Shown here piece by piece: positions 35,304 through 47,491 of a DNA stretch of 64,000 nucleotides (within the stretch, counting starts at the first letter, position 1; each line of letters starts with the position of its first letter). Source of the stretch: Pseudisothecium myosuroides (lineage: Eukaryota; Streptophyta; Bryopsida; Hypnales; Lembophyllaceae); contig OX637295.1 of the NCBI GenBank assembly GCA_951799445.1, positions 1,178,001 to 1,242,000 of the forward strand, in the 5' to 3' direction. The notes under the pieces are model-generated. The model saw only the letters and a program-made list of their open reading frames with translations, did no database searches and was not told the origin of the DNA. Both the position numbers and the translations under genes were made by a program.

Positions 35304-36443
35304 GAGGGTAGAATACAATTAAAATAATGAGATTCAACATGGACTAGATTGTCTTTGTTGTTGCCAAAAATACATGTCAAAATATAACCCAGTTTGACTT
35401 ATGACCTAGTGTATCACATAGTATAGTTAGAAAAATTTGAATGGATGAAATTATGACCTAGTTCATCACGTAGTATAGTTAGAAAAATTTGAATGGATGA
35501 AATTGGACACTCAAGCATGTTTATTGGACAAATGGAAACTTAAAAAGATGAGAAAAATCCGATATGTGGTTTGGGTAGGCAATTTAAAGATAAGTACGTA
35601 GCTGATTATATTATTTGAATTGAAATCCTTTTCTTTTAAGAGCTTTGTTTTATATTTACAATAGTAAATGTGTAAATTTTCCGAGTGAGGATTAGTGAAG
35701 GACGAGTCAATTCCTGACAAAAAATTTCAACTGATACGTTCGGCTTAATGTCTCAAGATTATGGTTTTCATTGCAATGTGTCAATTATTTATCCATTTTT
35801 CAAGGAGTCATTAGTAAAGTATACACATTCACCATGGTATGAGTGCAGTTCATATCTTCTTGGACATTACTTAACAGTCAATATCAATCTTTGGCTTCAA
35901 TGTAATCATTATTTTCACTAGTTGAAAATGTCATGTACGAGCAAAAAATGCTCTAAATTTCTTGCACTAAACATCCTTTCAAACAATCAGAGGTCTATAT
36001 ATATTTGAGAAATGTAGAGGTTCTCATACATGAACAATTTGTGTGATAGGCAAACCTCATCAAAAAACAAGGTTGGTGAACAAAGTGTTAAGAAAATAAT
36101 GACCATTATATTGCAATTGCCATTCTAGAAACGTAGAAGTATAGAAGTCGATCCTGCCTACTTAATTTTTTAAACTTCAAGGTCACAAAATTTGGTGCTC
36201 TGCATCATGCCAAATAAACAGATTTGACTGCAATAAATAAAGTAATTGATAAATGAAGGGACAAGCAGCTCAATACAAACTTCAAGCTGGCACCCGACTA
36301 GAAGCCACATCCCATGATTTTTCTTGGCATTTTGCAGAGCATAACATAACAAATTCAAAAGAATGAACAGAGGAAGCCGATATACACACCTAATCAATCA
36401 ATCTATACAGTCAGTCCCCATTATTCCATATCAGACACTGTAG
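35304..36443. other. Intergenic DNA with a 52-bp tandem duplication
   Basis: About 35401-35452 and 35453-35504 are near-identical (ATGACCTAGT...GGATGAAATT). No gene recognised. Confidence 0.5.
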
Positions 36444-36606
36444 ATGGCCAATTTCGTGAAAATTGGCGTCATGACTCCGGCGTCTAAAATTGTGACATAT
36501 GTATATACATAAAGGTTTAAAATCTTGAAAACATGTGGATTCATGTTTCAGAACGAGCATTCTGAAAAGTGCCAAAGTGTTGGAACACCGCCAATTGAAA
36601 TTATGT
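36444..36606. mobile_element. Family M miniature element, diverged copy
   Basis: Left end ATGGCCAATTTCGTGAAAAT and right end ACCGCCAATTGAAATTATGT are degenerate M terminal repeats; the interior keeps the CAGAACGAGCATTCTGAAA landmark. Confidence 0.55.
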
Positions 36607-36984
36607 AGGTACTAGTTGGAAGATAGTGAACATTTCAAGGATCTCTGCTATCAGAACGTTATCAGAAATCTAATTTATTTGACCTAATAACGAATCGAAT
36701 ATTTTTAAGGAGTACATTCTAATACGGCTAGTCGACTCCAACAAAACAATAGCAACTAGAATCCGCAGCCATAGCTTGCAATGCCGAGTATGCCTCGGGG
36801 GTAGGGTTCATGCTCGATCCAGTTAACTTGTTGACCAGCCAACTCCGTTTCCAAGGTCGATCTAGATGAGCCTCGGTAGTCTTTACGTTCACTCCCAAAG
36901 CTATAAAAACCCAACGTCCATTCCCTCAATCCTCATCTCATTGTTTGTTTTGTTTCAGGTCCTCCAATTCTTTGCAGAGTGTCT

Positions 36985-38397
36985 CTAACTCGGAGCTCAT
37001 CCCCTCTCCTCTCTGAGGACGTCTCCTTGCTCAATACTCATGCCTTCCTCCAGTTCCTCCTCCAGTTTCCTTCTCGTAGTCACGCAAAGGAGCTCTTGGC
37101 CCGGGTGGAGAGGAAAGAAGATCGTAGCAGTCCAGCCTTTTGATTCAGCAGTGTCTGCATTCTCTGCATAACGTCGACAACAACTCATCGGACCGCGTTT
37201 TACTCGAGGAATTATTGAAGGCAGCCCGAGGACAACAAAGTGAATGTTCGACTTTTGAGAAGGACTTAGTCATGATTATCAACGAAGAGGCAAAGCGCAT
37301 GAATGAGGATGTCCACATGAATTATAACTTTTATGTGGAGAATTTTCTACATGTGCTCAAGCTGAGGGCAGTCTGTTCTCTGTTGGAGGCTTTGCTGGGG
37401 GTGTTACTTGAGGAAGCAGGGTCAAGTGCTTCCTGCGTCTGGAAAACTACCCGAGCATTCTTGCACATGCCGTGGAAAGTTTGGAACCGGAACTTTACTG
37501 TGTTGCCAATGAGTTTGCAGGGCTCATTCTTTCCATCTATACAGAGGTGTTGGTTGGAAATTTGCTTTTGAGGATACCATATAGAATGGCGCTGTTGAAG
37601 TATTGGTGACCTCTATTTGAGAAGCTTGGCATGATAGAGAGTTTTAATCAAATGGTGGCGTCTGTGTTTCCCACTTTGCCCTTCCAGCAGCAGATGGAGC
37701 TCCTCAACAATGAAGCCAAGAATGATAACTACGACACTTACATGAGCCCACAATCACTGGCAAAGCTCTTGAAGGATCAATGGTCAGCCTCGGGGGGGGC
37801 ACCTAGTATTTTACTACAAACCACGTGCGAACAAGTGGTTTCTAATGAACTATAATTTCAACTTAAAATTTTGAGGTTTGCTTAATAATGACTATAGGTT
37901 TCTATTGCCAAAATTTCAAACTAAAATAATAGTTGAAATGATTTGTACAAGAGGTTGAAAATGGCCTAAAACGGCATGTTTTTCAACTCAAATATTTATA
38001 GAGATCACATTTAGATGACCATTGCATCAATACTCAACTCAAAATGAACTTTCAATAGAGAGCTATTTTTAGGAATTTTTTGTTCATTTTTTAGACAATT
38101 TTTTAGGATATAATATAGGGGTGTGAAAGTTATTTTTCAGTTGTACAATGTATCTAATTACTTCAAAAATTTGTAACTAATTATCATTAACAAATAAAAA
38201 TATCAATAATTCAAAACATAAACTTTTGAAGTAGGAAAATCTAGTCATATTTTTTTTATTTCATTTTATTTAAATATTAGGATATAATATAGGGGGTCCA
38301 AAGTTTTGTTCGCACGTGTTTTCTAATGGACACTCTAAGTGACCCCCCCGAGTGGTCAGCTGATGACGACTTAGGGATGCAGGCGGAGACGGATTGA
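36985..38397 (+). pseudogene. Broken gene, possibly BTB/POZ-type protein, split by an inserted element
   Basis: Three frames carry protein-like sequence. About 36990-37141 gives LSEDVSLLNTHAFLQFLL. About 37140-37435 includes LRAVCSLLEALLGVLLEEAG. From about 37437 comes NYPSILAHAVESLEPELYC, then LFEKLGMIESFNQMVASVF and TLPFQQQMELL. Stops at about 37142 and 37607 and a frameshift near 37436 break it. The order of an LLEA helix, a (W)PLFEKLG stretch and TLPxxQQ resembles the C-terminal part of plant BTB/POZ (At3g50780-like) proteins, but this identification is weak. The last exon is split at 37788 by the element below; beyond it the frame continues WSADDDLGMQAETD to a stop at 38395-38397. Confidence 0.4.
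37789..38352. mobile_element. Inverted-repeat element with 8-bp target duplication TGGTCAGC
   Basis: It starts CTCGGGGGGGCACCTAG and ends GTGACCCCCCCGAG, with TGGTCAGC on both sides (37781-37788 and 38353-38360). Deleting the element and one copy restores an open frame. An 8-bp duplication fits hAT-type or P-type elements; the G-rich ends are unusual. A second inner repeat pair exists (GTGCGAACAAGTGGTTTCTA near the left end, TTCGCACGTG then TTTTCTAATGG near the right). No transposase. Confidence 0.85.
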
Positions 38398-39132
38398 AGA
38401 CTGGATATTTGTCTCTGAATCAAACCCGTTTACTTTGGGGCCTGGCCGTTTGATCAGAGATTTCTTTGTTTGAAGACTGGCTTCGCGGATGAATTTTTGG
38501 CTGATAAGAAGTTTATTCAGTGACAGTGCAAAAGTGAACAATGAAGACACATATATGTCGAATGAATCGATCTAAAACATTTCATACGTTTAATTCATGT
38601 TAATTATTCAGGTATACAGCTAGTATGTACAGCTTTACAGCTTTTAATTACAGGTCATTCAGTCGATAGAATTTGGACAAATTTTACAGCATAATCCAAA
38701 ATTAAACTCAACTTTGCTTGAGTATCTTCTGTGACTTGGGTTTATCCACGTAGAGCTTATGCAAGATGCTCAGTCGGTGAATTGAGTTCCAGATGGATGG
38801 ACATGTACATACGTGGTTTGTGGAGTCCTTCAATAATTCTAAAGCTTTATTAGTGCATTATAAATTTAAGTGTATTTGATTTGCCTTGGACATATACTAT
38901 GTCTGGTCCCGGACTGCAATTCCCGGTGTACGTTTACTATATTCAGCGTTTCAACTTGGACTAAATCAACTTGAACTACATCAGAACTAGCCATTCAAAT
39001 CAGCTCAAGCAACCAGCTCCGAGAATTGAGTAACCAAGCTCTAGAATTCACCAGGCAATCAAGCTATTGGAACGACCAATACGGAACTTGAAGCAACTTG
39101 GAAAGTTGGAAATTCCAATTTCCACCAATTAG
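38398..39132. other. Intergenic DNA
   Basis: No ORF or repeat of note. Confidence 0.4.
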
Positions 39133-39327
39133 ATGGGCAATTTCATTAAAATGGCGATATTATTTTAAAACGGCATGAAAACAGTTCAAAACGGTCATTC
39201 TAAATTCATACCCTGTCCTAGATGGTTCAGAATGGCCGTTCTAAAATCTATACCAGTCCTAGATGGTGAAAATGGCACATTGTCAAAGTGGCACTTGGAA
39301 TACCGCCATTTTAATGAAATTGCCCAT
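39133..39327. mobile_element. Family M miniature element, complete reference copy
   Basis: Terminal inverted repeats ATGGGCAATTTCATTAAAAT and its complement bound 195 bp. The interior has internal symmetry: CTAGATGGT and AGAACGG-like words occur on both strands. Seven further copies or partial copies lie at 7754, 24059, 27827, 33196, 36444 and 56078 and in the split pieces around 25.0 kb. Non-coding. Superfamily not settled; AT lies outside both ends. Confidence 0.85.
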
Positions 39328-41280
39328 TTGGTGAAAATTTATGTTTGTTTTGGATTTTCAGGCTCCGTTTTCTTCCCCCGTGGGTATTTCATGGCTAAGA
39401 AACGGGCATATGTCATTATGAACGTTTTTAAATGTTACTCTGTTCTGAAGTTGAAATTACACATGCGAAGGTTCAAAAATGTTCAAATCATTTGTAAATA
39501 AACTATGGTGCGGACTTCTCTATCTAATTTTAACGACTCTGTTCTGAAGCATTAAGTATTAGAACTCTGTTCTGAAGCTGCAACTACACGTTCATGAAAT
39601 TTCAAGTCGAGAAACCGGAGAAGCAGAATAGAGCGTTTAGCATCGATTTAATTCAATTGGCTCAATTCCATTAAAACACTAGGGACAGTGCACTCTAAGA
39701 AATGAAATGATTTAGGGATTTGGGAGGGGAGGGGAGGATGGGAATTCTAACTTAGCGATTTTTGTTTCCTCAACAAATTTGACTCATAAACAAAAAACTG
39801 ATAAGTAAAATTACTTTGACAACTCAACAAAAAATCCTTTCTTTCTTCAACTCTAATAAGCAAATACTCACCAACTCAGGCTATCAATGAAAACATCTTG
39901 AGTAAGCAAGATAACCAAACAGGTAGAGATTTGTATTATAAGAACTGAAGTAACTAGCAATTGTATGTCTACATTGACAAAGCTAAGGTCTATGTGGATC
40001 ATGATCCATTGTGCACCAAAGAAATGGCAATCCATCCTTGCAAATGACTGCTTAACTTGTGGGTCAATGGGGTGGCATCTATGTATTATGTTAAGTGCAC
40101 GTCATATAATCCTGTCACATTCTCATCCAAAATTTGGAAGCACTCTTGAGTTTAAAATCCGGATTTTGACAAACAAAAGAAAATATGCAAAAGGGTGTTG
40201 TTGCAAAATGTTGCAATGGTTGTAGTCTGTAATTGCACTCTATAATTGCACATTCTTCGCATATCTTAAGACACTGTCTTGTGAATTCGTAATTGAAAAA
40301 CTGCTAGCAAGCTGTGCCACTCCTGCCAATTGCTCTCGGAGGTCTTACTGGCCTTTGGAGGACGACATGCAACGCACCACTTGCCAGGAAGTGGTGAGCA
40401 ATTCGTATTGTGCTACCCTTGCAACAGAAGCCTGCATCTCCAAGAAGTTTGACTTCGCCAGACATTATTTTAGGTCTGTTTTGTGTAAATTATCTGAATT
40501 ATACCATTGGACTTGGACCGTGTGATGGAGGCTGTGCTAGTTATGGACGTTTTCTGAAGCTTCAAGTGTAGATTATGGACAATTGGTTAGTAATGGACTA
40601 TTTAACGTAAAAGTAGAGCCTGGTTACAACACGCCGAAACACACTGAGAAACAATGAAACATGAGTGGAGACAAAAAATTATTTCCATAACTAGGTTGGA
40701 TTTTCAGTATACCATACATGACTAATGGTTGGATCGACCTTGTCCTATCAAGGGTCTCAAAAGAATGTCACTTTAATCCTAAGGTGTAATCTCCCAAGGT
40801 GTTTCTGAAGGTGTTCTACTGTAGAGTTTATCAATAGCACACATCTCATTGCACCATTATCAGAAACTGCGAAGACTTCATTAAATTATGTGGTCCCTTC
40901 CTCCCACGTCACAACATGATCATTTTGGGACAACAAATGTAAGCCAGGAAGATCATTTGAGGACAGAGGGAGTAATAAAGAGGTTTGGGTGTTCTACCAA
41001 TCCATCCCACCAGTAAGAAAGCATTGTGCTCATCGCCCTTCTAAAAAACATGGCCAAATGAATGCAATGCAATGATGTATGATAAGTTGCTAAAGTCAGG
41101 CATCAATATTATCCCGGTTCATGAGGAATGAACACATTGATAGGACACAAGGCAAATCAGTGTAGATAACAAGAAAGCTGTCTTCTATAGCTTCAGTGTC
41201 TCTACGGTCCTGACAGATAACCCAACTACTATGCTGACACCAAAGAGGAGGCACCAGCACTATTACATATTCTCTAATAC
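39328..41280. other. Intergenic DNA upstream of the serine acetyltransferase 3' end
   Basis: An 86-codon ORF (39965-40225) has no recognisable domain. About 40300-40460 is less AT-rich but no exon could be supported. Confidence 0.4.
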
Positions 41281-41682
41281 TTACAAGACCTCAGAACGCT
41301 CCGTACAACTAGATTTAGTACAAATTGCCCCATTCCAACCAACAACCTAACGGTAAATCATCTAGTGACCTCAAAACGAAGATCACATCAAGCCAGCACT
41401 CGGATGGTGACTGCTCAAATGAGCCCACCTGATCCTGGCTCGGGGGATAAGAGATAAGCAACTCAGATTGTTTGAAATCCTCTGAAAAAGTACACTCACT
41501 ATTGTCAAGCAAACATCCAATCTCCAGTTCCTTCATGCGACTGCTACACAAATTATGCCTTAGTTGCTCCAATAATGTGAAGAGGCCTTGTCACGTTTTC
41601 GTCGTGCAAGAAAAAAGAAATCCTGTTTTTAACATCTTTAGTCTCTTTTAGTATTTGAAGCTCACGAGAGAGAGTCAATTCC

Positions 41683-44600
41683 TTAAATTCCAGCGCCTCC
41701 CCACAAATTCTCTCCCAACTGCTGCCGCACTGCTTCTTCAAGCTCTTGGCAAAAATCTCGAGCAGTAGCTGTGCAGAATGATCAAAGAGTCAAAAAAGAG
41801 AAGTAAAATACCCACGATTGAAGAATCTTTCGCTGAATGTGAAGCTACTAGTTAACTGGTCGTGGGCAAGAAATTCATTTTCTTGTACGACAATGGTGAA
41901 ACTACACAAGAATTGAGAAACAAGGAAATTAACAATACCATGATCCATCGTCTCAGAAGGTGATGGTTCCTCCAAGTAACCAACCACTTTTGCAGGAGTT
42001 CCAGCAACCATACTGCAGTTCACCAGATATATGAGCATGAGTCATCATACAATTCACTATTAGCAGTGACTTTCCAAACAAGGAATAAAACTTGAAAGGA
42101 GAAATTCACCATAAAATACATTTACAAATGCAGGAGAAATGTAGGGATCAACCTATGAGCCGGGACGTCTTTCAAAACAAGAGATCCTGCTGCAACCATC
42201 GCTCCACGGCCAACCACGATGTTGCCAAGTATTGTTGCCCCAGCACCAATAAGAACTCCCTCCTGTATCTTGGGATGTCGATCCCCTGCATCTTTACCTG
42301 TTCCTCCAAGTGTGACGCCCTGAACAATACAATTCAAACAGCCGTAAAGACAGATTGCTGGAACCAGTATTCATGCTGTTCAAAACACGTCCAACAGTGG
42401 GGCCTAACAAATCTCAGTGGAACACATAGAATCGTAAGCATCCAATTATCAATAGGCGCATACAGATATCAGGATACCCTACTACTGGCTCTGATTAAGG
42501 CAGAAACTTCATAAAGCACAGGATTTCATTCGTTGGGCTGTTCAATCAAATGTAGCAATCCGAATCCAACGCAGTAGTAGGGTGGGGACGAGTGCACGCC
42601 TCTTCAATTACCTGCAGTATTGAGACACGATCACCGACAATAGCTGTCTCTCCAATTACAACCCCTGTCCCATGATCCATCAATATAGCTTTCCCAATAC
42701 GTGCCGCTGCCAAAAGCATCACAATGTCAGTGCTTTTCATAACTAGGGAGATGAAAGAATAGAACCAGATAAATGCCAGGGGATGCCCAGATGTATCCAA
42801 GCTTCCAATAAAGGTATCCTAATACTTGGTACAATAACGTAGATGGAACTGAGTTTTCTCTAAGCTTGCTATTACAAATCAAGGTACAGACGCTATCAAA
42901 TTTATACGGGCTCAGTGGAGTGCAACGGCTTTCCATTATGACTGAAACTTCAATTACCATGAAAGCTACAATCAATTTACACATTTCTCATGAGAAGAAC
43001 TAGCATGTAGCTAATCAGCAAGGCAAACCGAGAGCAAGAAGCAGCAAGACTGACCTGGATGAATGTCCACAGCAAAGACCTGCCCCAACCGCAGCATACG
43101 TGTGAGGAGACGAGGGGAAAGAAGGAACGGAAATGAAATTACCTTTCCAGACAGTGAAAGGCTGAAAGATTAATAGCACTGAACATTGCCTGACACGTAG
43201 ATAGATGTAATCATCACTACTACAAGTGTTAAGAGACATCCGAAGGCCTTCATTCCGATTGCGGGACTTTCCTCAAATTGATCATTCATATCATATAAGA
43301 AACTAGAATTTCGCTGGTCGAGCTTGCAGCGACTTATTTAGTTCGAACATCGAGACCAGGGAAAGGAACGAAGATAAGAGAAATGAAATGCACCTCACTC
43401 ATACGAGCTTGTAACGCAAGAGCAAGCACAGTCGACCCCTTATTCCACAACCAATGTGCCACTCTGTACGCTTGAAGTGCATGGTAACCCTGCATAACCA
43501 AGGTGAACAGATTGTCGTCAAGTTCAAAATGTTGCAAGTTGGACTGGAATAATCAGCAAGGCATTTGCACTGACAGTTCGTGTCAAATTAAGGCAAAGAA
43601 GTAAAACGTCACCGAAACATTAGAATGCTTCTTACCTTCAGGTACAACAGTGCAGAGCTATAGAAACGACATGAAGGATCTCTATCTTTCACTGCCTGCA
43701 GCAATTTTCAATATTCAGTGTCAAAGCAGTACATTCCATCAAGCACAGTTACTTGGTCGGCTACAGATGCAACTGTAATTTACAATAATTCGTTCTCAGA
43801 AATGAACACATCAAGCAAATAGAATTCCACTTTTCTCGGATTAGAGCTTAGCTTAATGAATTAAGATACTCTACAGTGGGCCATAAAAATCTATATATAA
43901 AATTTGGAAACAAGATCACTTCATTAGGTAAATATGGGTGCATACAGAGCTGACAGTGACCTTCAAAATATCAATCACCGGCTTGCACGACATACGGAAG
44001 ACAGTGCTGTAGGCAACAGTGAGCAAATCCAAATATGAACTTCCAAATATGTCTACCCAGTAAATGAGGGGCACCCCAACCTCAATGTGCGATTAGTATT
44101 ACTAGGCAATCTCAAGACAAGGAGGCCATTACTCACCTGCACATCTAATCGAATTGCTTGTCGTATGAATGGGTCAGTCATGAAGACGCCGTCAAAAACA
44201 TCCATGAGCTGTGTAGCCAGGAGCGTCGCGCTTGTTAGGCGATTGGCCAAAACAAAACCCAGAGACCGCTCGAAGCACGGGTGAGCCAAAATGCTGGCGT
44301 AGAGAAAACTACTCAACAACGGCTCACGCTCTGCCTGCCACATCATCATTGATATGAGGTACACTTTTCTGTAAAAACAACAGATATCGCATGTTTCACC
44401 TATTCATACTTGGATGACGACAAAAAAAATGTCTCGAGTTTTGCCTACTGTTCTCACCAGTAACGCTCTAACTTGAACCATACGACTTGGTCACATTGTT
44501 CATACCTCCAATCGAGCCTCCGCCCTCACAGCTGCCCAGATGGGATCATAAGAGATCAGATCATTCAGGTTTTTCCCTTCTGTTGGCAGTCTAGCCGACG

Positions 44601-46028
44601 AGCAGGGTGGAGTTGCTACCGCTGGAGTAGTAGGCAAATTCAAGGAGTTCACATGTGATTCAAGAGCTTTTGCTGATGCGGTAGCTGCTGCTGCTGCTCT
44701 GGCAGCTGCTACACCATTCATTCTCCCTCTTGCCTGACCATTTGTATACAATGGTGACACCTGCACATGCAAGCCATACAACAAAAATGGTTACTGCATG
44801 CTCTCCTACACACAGAGAACAACGAAATATTCATTCACTATCTGAATCAGCTCACAGTAGTAGCACATTCTTCAGCAACTAGAAACCTCATGAACTCCAG
44901 TGCACATTAGACTACCAGTCCGTCGGCATGATGCCCTGACCAAGTCAATTCGCAATCAATACTGTTTGCAGAGAAAGAGAAAGAACACAATCTGCAAGTG
45001 CAAGCAAGCTGCCAGTCAAGCATCAGTACCTGCACAAGGTCATCATTTTCACCGTCTGACTCATCTTCTCTACTTTGCAGGTAGGAAGGAAACACATTCC
45101 TCCATTGAGCGCTCTCCAATTCAGACACATTGCTCACTCCTCCGTTTGAGTTCTTTGCAGGAGATTTAATTGACCTAGAGGGGTTTGCTTGACCGCCGTA
45201 CAGGTTATTGGCTAAGCCGTCGTGCGAGTTAAACAGACGCTCATGTTTAGACTGCTCCACAGCTTCACTGTGCTCACTGGACGGACCTTCAAAGCTATGA
45301 CGGCTGTCATCTTTGGAAAGTTCGCCCTCTCCACATCTGCAATAGCACAATATTCAAAATCACAAATTCAATTCATACCTACCATATCCAGAAACCGGAG
45401 AAAAACATTACCAAAAATGAAATGAAATCAGGCTGTTGACATTGAGCTAAAAACTGCAGTAGTAAAGGAAACCTCAAGTCAATTCACATCTCATATTTGA
45501 AACATCTTCCTCCCTGCTCAATAAATTCTCATTCTGGATTCCTGTGGTGTTTTCTTCGAGGCTAAGAAATTCCGGGTAGGCGTAAACTTCCTATAATCTC
45601 TCGACAGATTTCCAGAGAGGATGCCATTCCTAGCAAGAACTCATGATAGCTAAACCCAACTCGATTTACATTCCGATTTCGAACTAATGTCCAGTAACAA
45701 TTGTGTCCCTAAAGGTTCAGACAACATACGTGAATTGATCGTCTCTTCGAGGCTGTTGCCACGACCCGTCCTTGCTCTGGCTATCCTCAGCAGCAGAATC
45801 TCCCACACACCGTACCGTGAAAATTCTCAATTGCAAACTTCTCTCTCTGCTTAAGCTCCTTCTGCACCTCTCCATCTTCAAAGAACTACGGCTCATCATC
45901 GAAATCTGCTTCTTTAAAAGCATTGCTCGAGTAAAAGACTGATGTGAATGGAATCTCCCGTGTTGCTGAGCTAGGCAATCTAGGCCCGTGCATTTGGGCT
46001 TCAGTAAGGCCATGTTTCCACAGTACAT
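41683..46028 (-). CDS. Serine O-acetyltransferase (SERAT3-like), 11 exons
   Basis: Makes O-acetylserine from serine and acetyl-CoA, the committed step to cysteine. Exons in transcript order: 46028-45730, 45336-45030, 44760-44506, 44334-44137, 43695-43636, 43489-43394, 43079-43055, 42706-42612, 42319-42153, 42012-41939, 41768-41683. All junctions are GT-AG and in phase, giving 553 residues. The helical domain starts near residue 271 ([40 protein letters not shown]). The left-handed beta-helix follows from about 406 ([35 protein letters not shown]). Asp-424/His-425 and His-460 (in GDRHPK) are the catalytic-type residues. [20 protein letters not shown] resembles SERAT3 enzymes. The chain ends GGAGI, keeping the terminal Ile that docks in O-acetylserine (thiol) lyase. 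About 270 residues precede the domain, far more than usual. They include a basic transit-peptide-like start and a Ser/Ala-rich part. Start could also be the Met at 46013. Confidence 0.9.
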
Positions 46029-46059
46029 CTTGAAGCTCTTCTTCTTCTTCTAAAGTCGT

Positions 46060-46530
46060 GACATTCTATTCCATCCGCGCCTCACGACCTAAAAAACTCG
46101 ACGATTCTGATGTTTCTTCTACACAAGAACTAGCGAGTTGGGTCTGTTTCACAAGCTCAAAATTTGTTTATCCCTTGCTGCAAAAATTGGAGAACTGGAT
46201 ACAGAAACGAGGAAGGTCGCTATGGCGCACCGGCGCACTTAGGGTTTGGTGGACCACTCTTGCCGAATTCTCACAAGATGCCGTCTTCGGGACTCCACCC
46301 AGTCTTTTGCTAATCGCTCAGAGTTTGCAAACACTGAATTAGGGTGCGATTGGTGGATGTTTTGCAATTGGTGGTCCCTCCAAGCCACTCCAGCTCCGGC
46401 GGTTGCTTTAGCACTTGGCCTCGTGCACAAAGGTAAGGTAGCGTAGACATTCCATTCACCAAGCACTAACCTAGGAATGAAATTTGCTTGGTCATTGGCA
46501 TACCCACTATAGACAGATCCGTTATGCATT
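46060..46530. promoter_or_regulatory. Upstream region of the serine acetyltransferase gene
   Basis: Less AT-rich than its surroundings and without a supported exon; it is the presumed promoter. No individual element could be identified with confidence. Confidence 0.35.
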
Positions 46531-46538
46531 CTAATGTA

Positions 46539-46641
46539 CACTGAATAGTGAAATTAGGTTGCCCCAAACTGTAGTTGACCATGTCTGAAAGTGTTAGATA
46601 TGAGAAATTAGTGTGGGGCAACCTAATTTCACTATTCAGTG
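46539..46641. mobile_element. TA-flanked palindromic miniature element
   Basis: CACTGAATAGTGAAATTAGG at the left, continuing to TTGCCCCA, is matched by its exact complement at the right end. TA dinucleotides stand on both sides (46537-46538 and 46642-46643). A 103-bp element with perfect repeats of about 28 bp and a TA duplication fits the Tc1/mariner superfamily. Confidence 0.8.
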
Positions 46642-47083
46642 TAGTAGAAACTGCAAAGAGTGTTGTACAATTGGGATTCAAGGGGTTGGAATTGGGCTGA
46701 AAAGTGGTTATGACCTTAGTGGCCCTGGATAGATGGGAGCCTCTCATTCCATGATGATGGGATGGGAGGAATGTTTCTTTTCCTTACTATACATTGGGTT
46801 GCTTTATCATTATGATGCCCTTCTCTATATACCCTTGATTGAGCATAGTTGACCAAGATCCAACCATTTAACATTGAGGTTATGTCTAGTAATGCAAAAG
46901 TAAAGCCATATTAAAAGAAATTCTTATTATAGGCCTCTACTTTTGCACTATCTAGTCCATGATCATGATGTTGTCCATTTATATATAGATGGACTTGATT
47001 TACTATAGCATCATACATACCTACTAGGTAGCAAAACCATCAGTCCTATGACATTTATGTGTCTATTTGAACTTTTGAGAAGT

Positions 47084-47408
47084 CATTACAAAAAGTTTCA
47101 GTCCTCAAAGGGGCCGCTAACAGTTCATTTTTGGCACCTCTGCGGTGCAATTACAGAAAAAAAATTGAAAAAAATTGAATTAAAAAATAAATAAATAAAT
47201 TTAATTGAAAAAAAATTGAAAAAAATTGAAAAAAAATTATTTAAAAAAATATACATATTTTAAAAATTAAAAAATTTGACATGGCGCTGATGTGGCACCA
47301 ATAGAGCCACATCAACACCCAAATAAAAATTTATTTTTATTTTTATTTTTTCTATAATTGCACGGTCAAAACTCGCGGTCCCTTTGGGGGTTGAAATTTT
47401 TTGTAATG
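47084..47408. mobile_element. Inverted-repeat element, CATTAG family copy 4
   Basis: Starts CATTACAAAAAGTTTCAGTC and ends TTGAAATTTTTTGTAATG. Inner arms are CAAAGGGGCCGC and GCGGTCCCTTTGG. The A-rich core is followed by a TGATGTGGCACCAATAGAGCC patch. No coding capacity. Confidence 0.75.
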
Positions 47409-47491
47409 TCTATGAGACTGAAGCAAGAGTCTTGAGCTTGTGGTTGTTGGATTAATCTTGAACTAGGTCAAAATAGTTATAACTTACTATA

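Noticed and set aside
42092..42514. 140-codon plus-strand ORF
   Set aside because: Antisense to serine acetyltransferase exon 9 and its introns; no family similarity.
44907..45350. 147-codon minus-strand ORF as a separate gene
   Set aside because: It is exon 2 of the serine acetyltransferase model read through into its introns.
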